Source: OLB9 sp041392785 (lineage in GTDB: Bacteria; Bacteroidota; Bacteroidia; Chitinophagales; Saprospiraceae). Taken from it: a DNA stretch of 64,000 nucleotides. This document shows, piece after piece, positions 26,889 to 35,907 of the stretch. The notes under the pieces were generated by a model. It saw only the letters and a program-made list of their open reading frames with translations. It did not search any database and had not been told where the DNA came from. The stretch's first letter is position 1. Each line of letters begins with the position of its first letter. Location: contig JAWKLK010000001.1 in NCBI GenBank assembly GCA_041392785.1, positions 682,001-746,000 of the forward strand, read 5' to 3'. The translations under genes were made by a program, and so were the position numbers.

Positions 26889-28595
26889 ATGAAATTTAGC
26901 ATTTTATCTCATCCCTTACGGGCTATTTTGGCATTGTCCATAATCATCCACTTTGGAAGTAATTTGGCAAGTCAGAATTTCGTGATTAAATCCTATGACA
27001 TAGATATACATGTCATAGGAAATCAGGCGCAGTTTGATATCACAGAGACTATCACAGTTGATTTTTTAATTCCACGGAGGGGCATCATAAGGAACATTCC
27101 TTTTGCATTTATGACTGATGGGGAAGAGAAATATTTTGATATTAAGAATATTAAAGTCAGTGGGGAAGAATACAAAGTATCCTCGTCAAATAGGCAGAAA
27201 GTAATCCGAATAGGCAACCCGAATGTTACTCTCACGGGATTACATACCTATATAATAAGCTATACAGTAGAAGATGCCTTTGTTTTTGCAGAGGATCATA
27301 CGGAGTTTTATTGGAATTTGATAGGTGGCCAATGGAAAACCAATATCGAAAAAGTCAGTTATGAAATCTCGCTTGACGAAGCATTGCCAATGACACCAAG
27401 AGATTATGTGGTATATACTGGTACTATAAATAAGCCAGATTCTTCAACAACAATTGAATATTATCTAGGCACTTTCAAAGGTATATCTACCCGAAATCTC
27501 CAACCTGGAGAAGGAATCACGGTTGCTATAAATTTACCAATAGATTATGTCAAAAGGCCGAGTAAATATGAAATTTTATGGCAGAAATATGGTTTTGCCG
27601 GAATTGCAGGATTTTTACTTACATTGATTTCAGGATTTTTCTATAATGTCTGGAGAAAATATGGGAAAGACGTTCCCATTATCAAAGCTGTAAGGTACAC
27701 TCCTCCTAAAGAACTCAATCCATCAGAAGTAGGAGTGCTTATCGACGAGCGTGCTGATAATATTGATATTATTGCTTTATTGCCTTATTGGGCGCATCAA
27801 GGCTTGATTCATATTAAAAGAATTCCCAAATCTTGGGGAAAAGATGACCACCAGTTGATCAAAATCAAAGAATTGCCTACAGAGGCACATCCATTTGAAA
27901 AAATTATCTTTGAAGGATTATTTCAAGGAGGTAATATGGTGTCCATAAGCGACCTAAAGGAATCATTTTATGAATACATGAGCTCTGCAAAGACATCTCT
28001 CAAATCACACCTAAATACAATGGGTGTTTACTACCCTGTGTCAATGAAAATGCAAACCACAGCAGCATTAATAGCAGGAGGATTAGTTATTTTGGCTATA
28101 TTTTCATTTATAATTTTTCATTCATTTTGGCTCAGTGGTGCCTTTGCATTAAGTGCCACAATTGGTTTTATATTCAGTTACTTCATGTTGAAAAAAAATG
28201 AATTGGGTATTAGGCTTTATCAGGATATCATTGGATTTAAAATGTTTGTTAAAGCTGCTGAAAAAGATAAAATCGAACGCATGTTGAAGGATGACCCTGA
28301 TTATTTTGAAAAAACATTGCCCTACGCCATGGTATTTGGATATGCAAAACAATGGAGTAAAAAATTTGATGGTCTGCTGCTCGAACCACCAAAGTGGTAT
28401 CTTGGTCCACATGGTGGTATGTATTATGGATCATCTGTATTCAATCCAGGAGAATTTGGCGATACCTTCAGCAATGATATACAAGAGATCCAACAAGTTT
28501 TCACCAGCACACCTGCCCCTAGTGGAGGAGGTGGATTCAGTGGCGGCGGTAGTGTAGGCGGCGGCTTCGGTGGCGGTGGCGGAGATAGTTGGTAG
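26889..28595 (+). CDS. DUF2207-type membrane protein with Gly-rich tail
   Basis: The 568-residue protein has a signal peptide (about 1-28), an extracytoplasmic beta domain of the DUF2207 type (about 30-220), a membrane helix (about 236-252), a cytoplasmic-looking segment and two more membrane helices (about 395-440). It ends in an unusual Gly/Ser tail (GGGGFSGGGSVGGGFGGGGGDSW region), as is frequent in this family. The tandem lemA neighbour supports the family call. Function is unknown; a role in envelope stress or surface quality control is only a guess. Confidence 0.82.
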   Translation: MKFSILSHPLRAILALSIIIHFGSNLASQNFVIKSYDIDIHVIGNQAQFDITETITVDFLIPRRGIIRNIPFAFMTDGEEKYFDIKNIKVSGEEYKVSSSNRQKVIRIGNPNVTLTGLHTYIISYTVEDAFVFAEDHTEFYWNLIGGQWKTNIEKVSYEISLDEALPMTPRDYVVYTGTINKPDSSTTIEYYLGTFKGISTRNLQPGEGITVAINLPIDYVKRPSKYEILWQKYGFAGIAGFLLTLISGFFYNVWRKYGKDVPIIKAVRYTPPKELNPSEVGVLIDERADNIDIIALLPYWAHQGLIHIKRIPKSWGKDDHQLIKIKELPTEAHPFEKIIFEGLFQGGNMVSISDLKESFYEYMSSAKTSLKSHLNTMGVYYPVSMKMQTTAALIAGGLVILAIFSFIIFHSFWLSGAFALSATIGFIFSYFMLKKNELGIRLYQDIIGFKMFVKAAEKDKIERMLKDDPDYFEKTLPYAMVFGYAKQWSKKFDGLLLEPPKWYLGPHGGMYYGSSVFNPGEFGDTFSNDIQEIQQVFTSTPAPSGGGGFSGGGSVGGGFGGGGGDSW

Positions 28596-28657
28596 GATAT
28601 GCGCTAAATCATCAAAAACTATAATATTAGTCATTTTTTATCAGATGCTTGTTATGT

Positions 28658-28665
28658 TACCTTTG
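28658..28665 (+). promoter_or_regulatory. Putative -7 element (TACCTTTG) for the YceI-like gene
   Basis: TACCTTTG matches TAnnTTTG and lies 28 nt before the ATG at 28694. No TTG at standard spacing was found upstream. Confidence 0.45.
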
Positions 28666-28693
28666 TTACAATTATTAATCAAAGTAATTAGAC

Positions 28694-29269
28694 ATGAACA
28701 AGTTTTTCATTTTTCTATTCAGTGTAGCATTTATTGCGCTACACAATCCCAGTTTTGGTCAAGACGCGGCATCAGTTGCAAAATATAAAACTTCCGCAGC
28801 AAAATTAGGAATTTCTGGTACTTCTACCATGCATGATTGGACAATGACATCAAAAAACGGCACGTGTAGTGCTCAAATAGAAGTCAACGGGACATCTGTG
28901 AAATCTATCAAATCAATGCAATTCAATGTAAATGTTTCAGATCTGAAAAGTGGCAAGGGAGGAATGGATAATAATGCATATAAAGCATTAAAATCAGATA
29001 AAAACCCCAACATTTCAGCAGAATGGATTTCCGGTACAGTCACTGGCAATTCATTCAATGGCAAAATCAAGTTGACAATTGCAGGCACCACAAAGGAAAC
29101 AAACCTTGAAGGTACTGTCACTGCCAATAGTAATGGTAACATCACTGTTAATGGAACCAAATCATTTAATATGGAAGATTATGGTGTCAAACCTCCTTCC
29201 TTTGCTTTCGGTGCAATGAAAACTGGAAAAGACATCGTATTAAAATTCGACTTAGTTTTAACAAAATAA
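28694..29269 (+). CDS. YceI-family periplasmic lipid-binding-like protein
   Basis: This 191-residue protein has a signal peptide (about 1-22, ending SFGQ), then a YceI-type lipocalin-like barrel. The signatures are LGISGTSTMHDWTM, FNVNVSDLKSGKGGMDNNAYKALKSD and FNGKIKLTIAGTTKE. YceI proteins bind long isoprenoid or fatty chains in the periplasm. An outer-membrane barrel follows 27 bp later on the same strand and a second, divergent YceI-like protein follows that. The ligand is unknown. Confidence 0.85.
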   Translation: MNKFFIFLFSVAFIALHNPSFGQDAASVAKYKTSAAKLGISGTSTMHDWTMTSKNGTCSAQIEVNGTSVKSIKSMQFNVNVSDLKSGKGGMDNNAYKALKSDKNPNISAEWISGTVTGNSFNGKIKLTIAGTTKETNLEGTVTANSNGNITVNGTKSFNMEDYGVKPPSFAFGAMKTGKDIVLKFDLVLTK

Positions 29270-29296
29270 TTTTATTAACCAATTTATTTAAATTTT

Positions 29297-30586
29297 ATGA
29301 GACTTTTATCAAGTTTTATGGTGATAGTTTTGTGCCTTAGCACATCATATCTATTTGCTCAAGATATTCAATATTCTAGATGCAACGATCAAAGAGGGTT
29401 AAATGTATTCGAACCTTCAAAAATGACAAATGTAGAATACACAGGTTTTAAATTAGACATCGGAGGTGCATTCACACAAGGATACCAAGCATTAAATCAT
29501 TCCAATAATGACACATTCACACTTGCAAGTAAAAAACTTTATGCACTTGGAAATGGCTTTAACCTTGCTGCTGCCAATCTTAATTTTGATGTTCAGCTCG
29601 GGGATGGTATCAGAATGTTTTTGGAAAACTACATGGCTGCACGACACCACAACGAATTTTGGGTAAAAGGTGGATATATCCAAATTGACAAATTGCCTAT
29701 GTTTAACAATCCTGAATGGTTTACGAAGTATTTCAGAGTTAAACTTGGTCACATGGAAATCAATTATGGAGATCAACATTTCAGAAGATCAGATGGTGGC
29801 AATAGTATTTTCAATCCTTTTGTAGAAAATCATATTTTAGACCAGTTTACTACAGAAATAGGTGGGGAAGTCTATGCATATCCTATGGAAGGACTGATGC
29901 TAATGCTTGGTATGACCAATGGATTAATAAAAAATGACGTATTTGATTATAGCACAAACCCGACAACTGCTGTACAAAAGAAAAGTCCTGCTATCCTATT
30001 GAAAGCAGCATATGATAAATCAATGGAAAAATTGCGTTTTAGATTGAGTGCTTCTATGTATACAAATTCAGAAACACCAAGATCAACTTTGTACTCCGGA
30101 GATAGAACAGGATCCAATTACTATGGTGTTATGGAAAATACTACATTTAATGCCACTTCAAACTTTACAAGTGGTAGGTTCAATCCAGGTACTTACAATT
30201 CTATTACAGCAATTATGATCAATCCTTTTGTAAAATATCAAGGATTTGAGTTTTTTGGAACATATGAGATCGCAAATGGTAAAACAATAGCAGAAACAGA
30301 AGATAGAAAAACATCTCAGTTAGCCGTTGAAGCAGTATATAGATTTTTTGCAAACGAGCAAGTTTTCGTTGGAGCTAGATATAATACTGTTACATCACGA
30401 CTTTCTGGATATGCATCAGACGTGGATGTAAATAGAGTAGCAATTTCTGCTGGTTGGTATCCTACGAAAAACCTACTTTTGAAGGGTGAATATGTGACAC
30501 AGAAATATGAAAACTTCTCAGCGACTGACCTTAGAAATGAAGGAAAGTTTGATGGTATTGCTGTACAAGCAGTTGTAGGATTTTAA
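29297..30586 (+). CDS. Unknown outer-membrane beta-barrel protein (porin-like)
   Basis: This 429-residue protein has a signal peptide (about 1-21, ending YLFAQ) and repeated amphipathic strands with aromatic ends (for example YGDQHFRRSDGG, FVGARYNTVTSRL, LLKGEYVTQKYENF). It ends in a hydrophobic strand, GIAVQAVVGF, as barrels do. It has no TonB plug. Its position directly after a YceI-like gene and before a terminator suggests the two are one transcript. It resembles the porin-like barrels often annotated hypothetical in Bacteroidota; the substrate is not known. Confidence 0.7.
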   Translation: MRLLSSFMVIVLCLSTSYLFAQDIQYSRCNDQRGLNVFEPSKMTNVEYTGFKLDIGGAFTQGYQALNHSNNDTFTLASKKLYALGNGFNLAAANLNFDVQLGDGIRMFLENYMAARHHNEFWVKGGYIQIDKLPMFNNPEWFTKYFRVKLGHMEINYGDQHFRRSDGGNSIFNPFVENHILDQFTTEIGGEVYAYPMEGLMLMLGMTNGLIKNDVFDYSTNPTTAVQKKSPAILLKAAYDKSMEKLRFRLSASMYTNSETPRSTLYSGDRTGSNYYGVMENTTFNATSNFTSGRFNPGTYNSITAIMINPFVKYQGFEFFGTYEIANGKTIAETEDRKTSQLAVEAVYRFFANEQVFVGARYNTVTSRLSGYASDVDVNRVAISAGWYPTKNLLLKGEYVTQKYENFSATDLRNEGKFDGIAVQAVVGF

Positions 30587-30614
30587 ATAGAAATGTTTTT
30601 ATAAATTTCTCATA

Positions 30615-30650
30615 AAAGTTGGTCTATTTAAACATAGACCAACTTTTTTT
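30615..30650 (+). terminator. Strong intrinsic terminator after the barrel gene
   Basis: A 13-bp perfect stem (AAAGTTGGTCTAT with ATAGACCAACTTT) around a 6-nt loop is followed by a T-run. It lies 28 bp after the barrel stop and separates it from the second YceI-like gene. Confidence 0.93.
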
Positions 30651-30680
30651 ATTTAGTAAAACAAACCTTTCTAATCTTTG

Positions 30681-31253
30681 ATGCAACTTATCATTTTTAT
30701 AATATTTCTTATTTCTTCGTATTCCAGCCCAGAACTATGGATAGTCGAAAAAAATAGCACCATTACTGTCAAGGGCGAATCAAATATAAACTCTTTTTCT
30801 TGTCAGGTGCCTTCATATATGCATACTGATACCATGCTATTCAAAACGCAGACTGCAGATGGATCTACTTTGGTAGAAAGTAGTCTACGTATCCCTGTGG
30901 AGTTTTTTGATTGTCAAAATAGGCATATGACCAAAGACTTGCAAAAAACATTACATATCGACCAACATCCATATCTTTATATTAAATTTAATTCTTTCTC
31001 TACTCATCCAAACAATTGGAAGAATGGAAGCAAAGTTTCTGCTAAAGCTTTCATTACAATATCTGGTGTAACAAAACAATATACCGTTTTGTACCAAATT
31101 CATAAAAATCAGGAAAATAAAATCACTTTATCAGGGAATCAGAAAGTACTATTTTCAGATTTCAAACTTAAACCGCCATCAAAACTGGGAGGCACTATCA
31201 GGGTGAAAGATGAGCTCACTGTGCATATAACATTGGTGTTATCAAAATATTGA
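30681..31253 (+). CDS. YceI-like protein, second copy
   Basis: This 190-residue protein has a signal-like N-terminus (about 1-16) and a YceI-type barrel. Matching segments are STITVKGESNINSFSC, the middle RHMTKDLQKTLHIDQHPYLYIKF and FITISGVTKQYTVLYQ, with the final SDFKLKPPSKLGGTIRVKD. Compared with the copy at 28694 it is clearly related but divergent, with its own extra Cys residues. The ATG at 30681 was chosen over the TTG three bases before. It follows a strong terminator, so it has its own promoter. The ligand is unknown. Confidence 0.75.
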   Translation: MQLIIFIIFLISSYSSPELWIVEKNSTITVKGESNINSFSCQVPSYMHTDTMLFKTQTADGSTLVESSLRIPVEFFDCQNRHMTKDLQKTLHIDQHPYLYIKFNSFSTHPNNWKNGSKVSAKAFITISGVTKQYTVLYQIHKNQENKITLSGNQKVLFSDFKLKPPSKLGGTIRVKDELTVHITLVLSKY

Positions 31254-31383
31254 TTCTTAGTCAATTGTTATTGCTTTGTTATTTTCGTAATATTTATACT
31301 GATTTTAGTCATTTTAAGAAAGAATTTCCTAAAATAATTTCTAATTTAGCGCATTCTTTATAAAGCAATTAATACGATAGTTC

Positions 31384-32691
31384 ATGGACATTTTAAAACA
31401 AAAATTTTTCATTAAATCAGCTGCCCTCAAAGCTGAATTGAAATCTTTAGTTAAAGAACACGGCGATAAAAAAATTGATGAAGTAAAAATTGAACAACTG
31501 GTCGGTGGGATGCGCAGTGTCAAAAGTATGATTTGGGATACTTCATCATTAGATCCAGAAGAAGGGATAAGATTTAGGGGTTATAACATACCACAGTTAA
31601 GAGATAAGTTGCCACGAGTGAAAGGAGGAAAAGAACCTTTACCTGAAGGATTGTTTTGGCTGATGTTGGTAGGTGAATTGCCCACTGATGACGAGGTAAA
31701 TTGGCTTTCTAATGAATGGAAAAAAAGGTCTACCGTGTCACAAAATATCTATGGTGTTTTAGATAGCTTACCAGTGGACACACACCCAATGACACAATTT
31801 AGTATTGGAATATTAGCAATGCAGCGCGATAGTATTTTTGCAGAAAGATATGAAGATGGAATGAACAAAGATGATTATTGGGATGCCATGTATGAAGACA
31901 GTATGAATCTCATAGCCAAACTCCCCAATATTGCTGCCTACATTTACAGAAGATCCTTCAAGGGTGGAGACCAAATTGAAACACTTGAAGAATATGATTG
32001 GGGTGGAAATTTCGCCCATTTGTTGGGTTTTGAAAATAAAGATTTTTCTGCTTTAATGCGCCTATACCTTACGATACATGCTGACCATGAAGGCGGCAAC
32101 GCCTCTGCTCACACCATGCACCTCGTAGGTTCTACACTCAGTGATGTTTATTATTCATTTAGTGGAGCTATGAATGCATTGGCAGGGCCATTACATGGCT
32201 TGGCAAATCAAGAAGTTATAAAGTGGATTTTTGAAATGGTGGAAGAATTAAAAACGAATACACCAACCAAAGATGAAATTCGAGATTATATTCATAAAAC
32301 CTTAAATGAGGGTAAGGTTGTTCCTGGCTATGGTCATGCAGTACTCAGACAGCCTGATCCAAGATTTATGGCACAAAAAAGATTTGCTGAGGATAACATT
32401 GATAATGATCCAATAGTAAATATAGTTTGGGATATGTTTGAGATCGTGCCTGAAGTACTCAGTAGCTTAGGAAAAGTTAAAAACCCATGGCCTAATGTAG
32501 ATGCCCACTCAGGAGCACTATTAGTCCATTATGGATTGAATGAATACAATTTTTATACAGTTCTTTTTGGGGTATCTAGAGCTTTAGGAGTATGTGCTGG
32601 TTTATGCTGGGACAGAGCTTTGGGATTAGCACTGGAGAGACCAAAATCTATTACAACAGATTACTTGAAAACTTTTGCATCAAATAATTAA
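31384..32691 (+). CDS. gltA: Citrate synthase, mitochondrial-like type
   Basis: The 435-residue enzyme condenses acetyl-CoA and oxaloacetate, the entry step of the TCA cycle. It is of the type I (eukaryote-like dimeric) class: SAHTMHLVGSTLSD and the AGPLHGLANQEV block mirror animal mitochondrial enzymes rather than E. coli GltA. The active-site residues are in HADHEGGN, GYGHAVLRQPDPR and VDAHSG. The symbol gltA is used loosely for the function. It is 29 bp before gcvH on the same strand. This class is common in Bacteroidota. Confidence 0.94.
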   Translation: MDILKQKFFIKSAALKAELKSLVKEHGDKKIDEVKIEQLVGGMRSVKSMIWDTSSLDPEEGIRFRGYNIPQLRDKLPRVKGGKEPLPEGLFWLMLVGELPTDDEVNWLSNEWKKRSTVSQNIYGVLDSLPVDTHPMTQFSIGILAMQRDSIFAERYEDGMNKDDYWDAMYEDSMNLIAKLPNIAAYIYRRSFKGGDQIETLEEYDWGGNFAHLLGFENKDFSALMRLYLTIHADHEGGNASAHTMHLVGSTLSDVYYSFSGAMNALAGPLHGLANQEVIKWIFEMVEELKTNTPTKDEIRDYIHKTLNEGKVVPGYGHAVLRQPDPRFMAQKRFAEDNIDNDPIVNIVWDMFEIVPEVLSSLGKVKNPWPNVDAHSGALLVHYGLNEYNFYTVLFGVSRALGVCAGLCWDRALGLALERPKSITTDYLKTFASNN

Positions 32692-32720
32692 ATTTTTTAA
32701 CTTAATCATCATAAATAAAC

Positions 32721-33110
32721 ATGCAAATACCTGAAAATTTAAAGTACACAAAAGAGCATGAATGGATTCGTGTAGAAGGTGACTTTGCCTATGTAGGCAT
32801 TACTGATTTTGCCCAAAGCGAGCTAGGAGATATTGTCTATGTAGAAGTCGAAACAGTAGGTCAAACAGTACAGAAAAACGATATTTTTGGTACTGTAGAA
32901 GCTGTAAAAACGACATCAGATTTATTTATGCCTATTACTGGAGAAATTGTTGAATTTAATGCTGAACTTTCAGAAAGTGATGGTGATAATCCAGGACTAA
33001 TCAACTCAGATCCCTATGGTGATGGATGGATCGTAAAAGTGAAAGTTTTAGATGCCTATGAACTTGGCGACCTCTTAAGTCCCGCTGATTATACTGACCT
33101 AGTAGGATAA
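32721..33110 (+). CDS. gcvH: Glycine cleavage system H protein
   Basis: This 129-residue lipoyl carrier moves the aminomethyl group between the P, T and L proteins of glycine cleavage. The lipoylated lysine is K63 in VEAVKTTSDLFMPI. The start YTKEHEWIRVEG and the end YGDGWIVKVKV are conserved. It follows citrate synthase by 29 bp and is closed by an intrinsic terminator. gcvP and gcvT are not in this window. Confidence 0.97.
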   Translation: MQIPENLKYTKEHEWIRVEGDFAYVGITDFAQSELGDIVYVEVETVGQTVQKNDIFGTVEAVKTTSDLFMPITGEIVEFNAELSESDGDNPGLINSDPYGDGWIVKVKVLDAYELGDLLSPADYTDLVG

Positions 33111-33136
33111 AAATTTAGAGTTTTTATAAATGTTTG

Positions 33137-33170
33137 AATTGGAATTTGCCTTGTGTAAATTCCAATTTTT
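33137..33170 (+). terminator. Intrinsic terminator after gcvH
   Basis: An 11-bp stem (AATTGGAATTT with AAATTCCAATT) with a 9-nt loop is followed by T-rich sequence. It lies 26 bp past the gcvH stop. Confidence 0.85.
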
Positions 33171-33248
33171 ATTTCATTTTTGAAACATTTAATCACCAAT
33201 TACCGTCAGTTACCTTGATATATTCTTTCATTATTAAATAAAATCTTT

Positions 33249-34229
33249 ATGAGACTCTTAATTACTTGCTTGATCATTACATTTTTTACATTGCAAGGCT
33301 ATTCCCAAAATGAACAATACTACAATCTCGAAAATCAAAAATATTATCTTTCTTCTATTCAAGACAACATAGAATCCCTGCGTGTCTATTCTGATTCTGC
33401 GACTATTTGGCCTTATCTTGACAAAATGTCCATCATCACAAATGATATAGATACAGAACTGAATAAAATAGTAGTGGAAGCTCCCATTGAAGAAGAAATG
33501 GTAGAAGAAACTATAGAAACGGAAGGCGATACCAAAGAAGAAACATTGGAAAACTATCCATGGGACAACGATAAAAAAGGTGATATGGATGACGATGATG
33601 ATTCTGGAATGTCAAAATTTATACCTTTCAGAAACAAAATCAAAACTGACTTCGTGATTCAATTTGGTGTCAATGGCCTTATGGCTGATGACAATTTATC
33701 AGGCGAAAACAGTCCTGAAATCAACACAGGCGGCTCTTGGTTTTGGGATTTTGGTATTTCCAGAAAAGTTAGAATTGGTAATAAAACTTCCAAAGTTGCA
33801 ACCTATTATGGTATCAGCTATTTAATCAATAGATTTAAAATTAATAATGATTTGAGATTGTCTACCGTGGGCGACAATGGCGTTTGGATTGATGAAACCC
33901 TCGTTTCAAATAGAATTAATATTGGTTACCTCAATATTCCTGTTGGTTTAATATTCAAAATAGGTAAAAAGTCATCCATACAATTGGGTGGTTATGCAGG
34001 TTATAGGGTATACACCGCTCAAAATCTGCACATTGAAAATGGCTCCGAAGATATTTACCAAAAAAGAAAGGATAGATACGGATTAAATAACTGGATGTAT
34101 GGTGCTCAAGCAGGTCTGGACTTAAAAGGTTTTGATCTCAATTTTAAATATAATTTTTCTACTTTATTTGAAAATCCTAGCCCAACTGACAGCAATATCT
34201 GGATGATAGGAACATCTATCAGAATATAA
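33249..34229 (+). CDS. PorT-like outer-membrane beta-barrel protein
   Basis: The 326-residue protein has a signal peptide (about 1-19, ending GYSQ), a charged and very acidic linker (about 78-120, DMDDDDDSG), and a C-terminal eight-strand-like barrel (about 130-326). Barrel strands include FVIQFGVNG, TYYGISYLINRF, SIQLGGYAGYRVY and GLDLKGFDLNFKYNF, and the last strand is NIWMIGTSIRI. It looks like the outer-membrane beta-barrel/PorT family of Bacteroidota, some of which serve type IX secretion. The precise role is unknown. A perfect terminator follows. Confidence 0.7.
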   Translation: MRLLITCLIITFFTLQGYSQNEQYYNLENQKYYLSSIQDNIESLRVYSDSATIWPYLDKMSIITNDIDTELNKIVVEAPIEEEMVEETIETEGDTKEETLENYPWDNDKKGDMDDDDDSGMSKFIPFRNKIKTDFVIQFGVNGLMADDNLSGENSPEINTGGSWFWDFGISRKVRIGNKTSKVATYYGISYLINRFKINNDLRLSTVGDNGVWIDETLVSNRINIGYLNIPVGLIFKIGKKSSIQLGGYAGYRVYTAQNLHIENGSEDIYQKRKDRYGLNNWMYGAQAGLDLKGFDLNFKYNFSTLFENPSPTDSNIWMIGTSIRI

Positions 34230-34250
34230 ATATTGTAATATTTTTTACCG

Positions 34251-34295
34251 ATGCTATCCAATTTTATATGATTTTGGATAGCATTTTTTATTTTT
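34251..34295 (+). terminator. Intrinsic terminator after the PorT-like gene
   Basis: An 11-bp perfect stem (ATGCTATCCAA with TTGGATAGCAT) and a 12-nt loop are followed by TTTTTTATTTTT. It lies 21 bp after the stop and directly before rlmN. Confidence 0.93.
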
Positions 34296-34305
34296 ACACA
34301 TTTCA

Positions 34306-35349
34306 ATGAATCATTCAAGTGTAGACATACGGAAATTTTCGCTCGAAGAGTTAAAAGAACAACTTTTGCAATTGGGTGAACCTGCCTTCAGAGCTAAGCA
34401 AATTTATGAGTGGCTTTGGAAGAAGTCTGTATACTCATTTGATGAAATGACTAATTTGTCGAAGCCATTAAGGCAAAAATTAATTGAAGCCTATATCATT
34501 CATCCTATTGTACTAGATACAGCACAATTCAGCACGGACGGCACCATTAAATCAAGATTTTTGTTGCACGATGGTCATAAAATTGAATCTGTTCTCATTC
34601 CTGTAAAGGAAGAAAACAGGTTTACCGTTTGTGTGTCGACACAAGTTGGGTGCAGTTTGACTTGCTCTTTTTGCGCTACTGGACAAATGAAAAGAGTGAG
34701 AAACCTAGATGCTTCAGAAATTTATGACCAATATGTATACGTTAATAACCAATGTCTAGAAAATTTTGGCCATCCACTTACGAATGTAGTCTATATGGGC
34801 ATGGGCGAACCGCTTCTAACTTATGCATCCACGATAAAGAGCATTGAATTACTGACGTCTGACCTGGGATTGGGGATGTCTCCTAAACGTATCACCATCA
34901 GTACAGCAGGAATTGCCAAAATGATAGAAAGATTAGCAGATAGTGAACAAAAGGTTAGGCTTGCATTATCACTGCACGCCGCAGATGATGAAAAAAGAAA
35001 TACTATCATGCCTATCAATGAGCAAAATAATCTAGAAGCACTTCTGAAAGCAATAACTTACTTTTACAAAAAAACAGGAAATCAAATTAGCTATGAATAT
35101 ATAGCTTTTTCTGATTTCAATGACTCAATACAGGATGCAAAAAATCTCATAGCGCTCTGCAAAGAATTCCCAGTAAAAGTCAATATCATTGAATACAATC
35201 CTGTAGAAGGAGTTAGGCTAAAAAAAGCAAATGAAGACAAAATCAATGCTTTTGCTAAATATCTTAGAGATCATGGTATCATGGTCACGGTGCGAAGAAG
35301 CCGAGGCAAGGACATAGATGCCGCCTGTGGCCAACTTGCTAATAAGTAA
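34306..35349 (+). CDS. rlmN: 23S rRNA/tRNA adenine-C2 methyltransferase RlmN
   Basis: This 347-residue radical SAM enzyme methylates C2 of A2503 of 23S rRNA and A37 of some tRNAs. The radical SAM cluster site is C116-x-x-x-C120-x-x-C123 in VGCSLTCSFCATGQMK. The acceptor cysteine near the C-terminus is C341 (DAACGQL). YMGMGEPLLTY and SLHAADDEKR are also typical. It starts 8-10 bp after the previous terminator's tail, so the 5' leader must be very short or start within that region. It is convergent with dcd, 1 bp apart. Confidence 0.96.
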   Translation: MNHSSVDIRKFSLEELKEQLLQLGEPAFRAKQIYEWLWKKSVYSFDEMTNLSKPLRQKLIEAYIIHPIVLDTAQFSTDGTIKSRFLLHDGHKIESVLIPVKEENRFTVCVSTQVGCSLTCSFCATGQMKRVRNLDASEIYDQYVYVNNQCLENFGHPLTNVVYMGMGEPLLTYASTIKSIELLTSDLGLGMSPKRITISTAGIAKMIERLADSEQKVRLALSLHAADDEKRNTIMPINEQNNLEALLKAITYFYKKTGNQISYEYIAFSDFNDSIQDAKNLIALCKEFPVKVNIIEYNPVEGVRLKKANEDKINAFAKYLRDHGIMVTVRRSRGKDIDAACGQLANK

Positions 35350-35350
35350 A

Positions 35351-35887
35351 TTAAAAACTATTTTTCCACATCATGCTTTCAACAGGTTTCACTGACCTTT
35401 CATTGTATTTTGCATCAGACTTAATGTTATAATAGTTATTTATACTTCCTTCTACTTTAAAATAAATAAGCTGCCCTATTGGCATTCCTGCATAGATTCT
35501 TACGGGCTGAACACAACTTATTTCAAGGGTCCAAGCATTGCAAAATCCCACATCTCCTTTGCCTGCTGTAGCATGAATGTCTATTCCTAGTCTTCCCACA
35601 CTTGATTTTCCTTCAAGGAATGGTACCGCTTTATGAGTTTCAGTATATTCTTCAGTGACACCTAGATACAGGGTGCCAGGCATCAGAACAAATCCATCTT
35701 CACCTATTTCAAAATGATGTAAAGTATTATGTTTTTTTGCATCCAATTCAAAACTTTCATATACCGCGAGATACTTTCCCAGATGGACATCATACGAATT
35801 CGTACCAAGACATTTGATATCAAAAGGTTCAATCACGATGCTGCCATTTTGCACTGCATCTAGTATCTCTACATCAGATAAGATCAT
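35351..35887 (-). CDS. dcd: dCTP deaminase
   Basis: The 178-residue enzyme turns dCTP into dUTP, the route to dTTP in many bacteria. The signature GKSSVGRLGIDIHATAGKGDVGF holds the nucleotide-binding and catalytic residues, and PVRIYAGMPIGQLIYFKVEG is the following conserved strand. It starts 20 bp after the formate dehydrogenase stop, so the two are probably one transcript although they share no known function. Confidence 0.94.
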   Translation of the reverse strand: MILSDVEILDAVQNGSIVIEPFDIKCLGTNSYDVHLGKYLAVYESFELDAKKHNTLHHFEIGEDGFVLMPGTLYLGVTEEYTETHKAVPFLEGKSSVGRLGIDIHATAGKGDVGFCNAWTLEISCVQPVRIYAGMPIGQLIYFKVEGSINNYYNIKSDAKYNERSVKPVESMMWKNSF

Positions 35888-35907
35888 AAGAATTTAATGT
35901 TGTTCTT

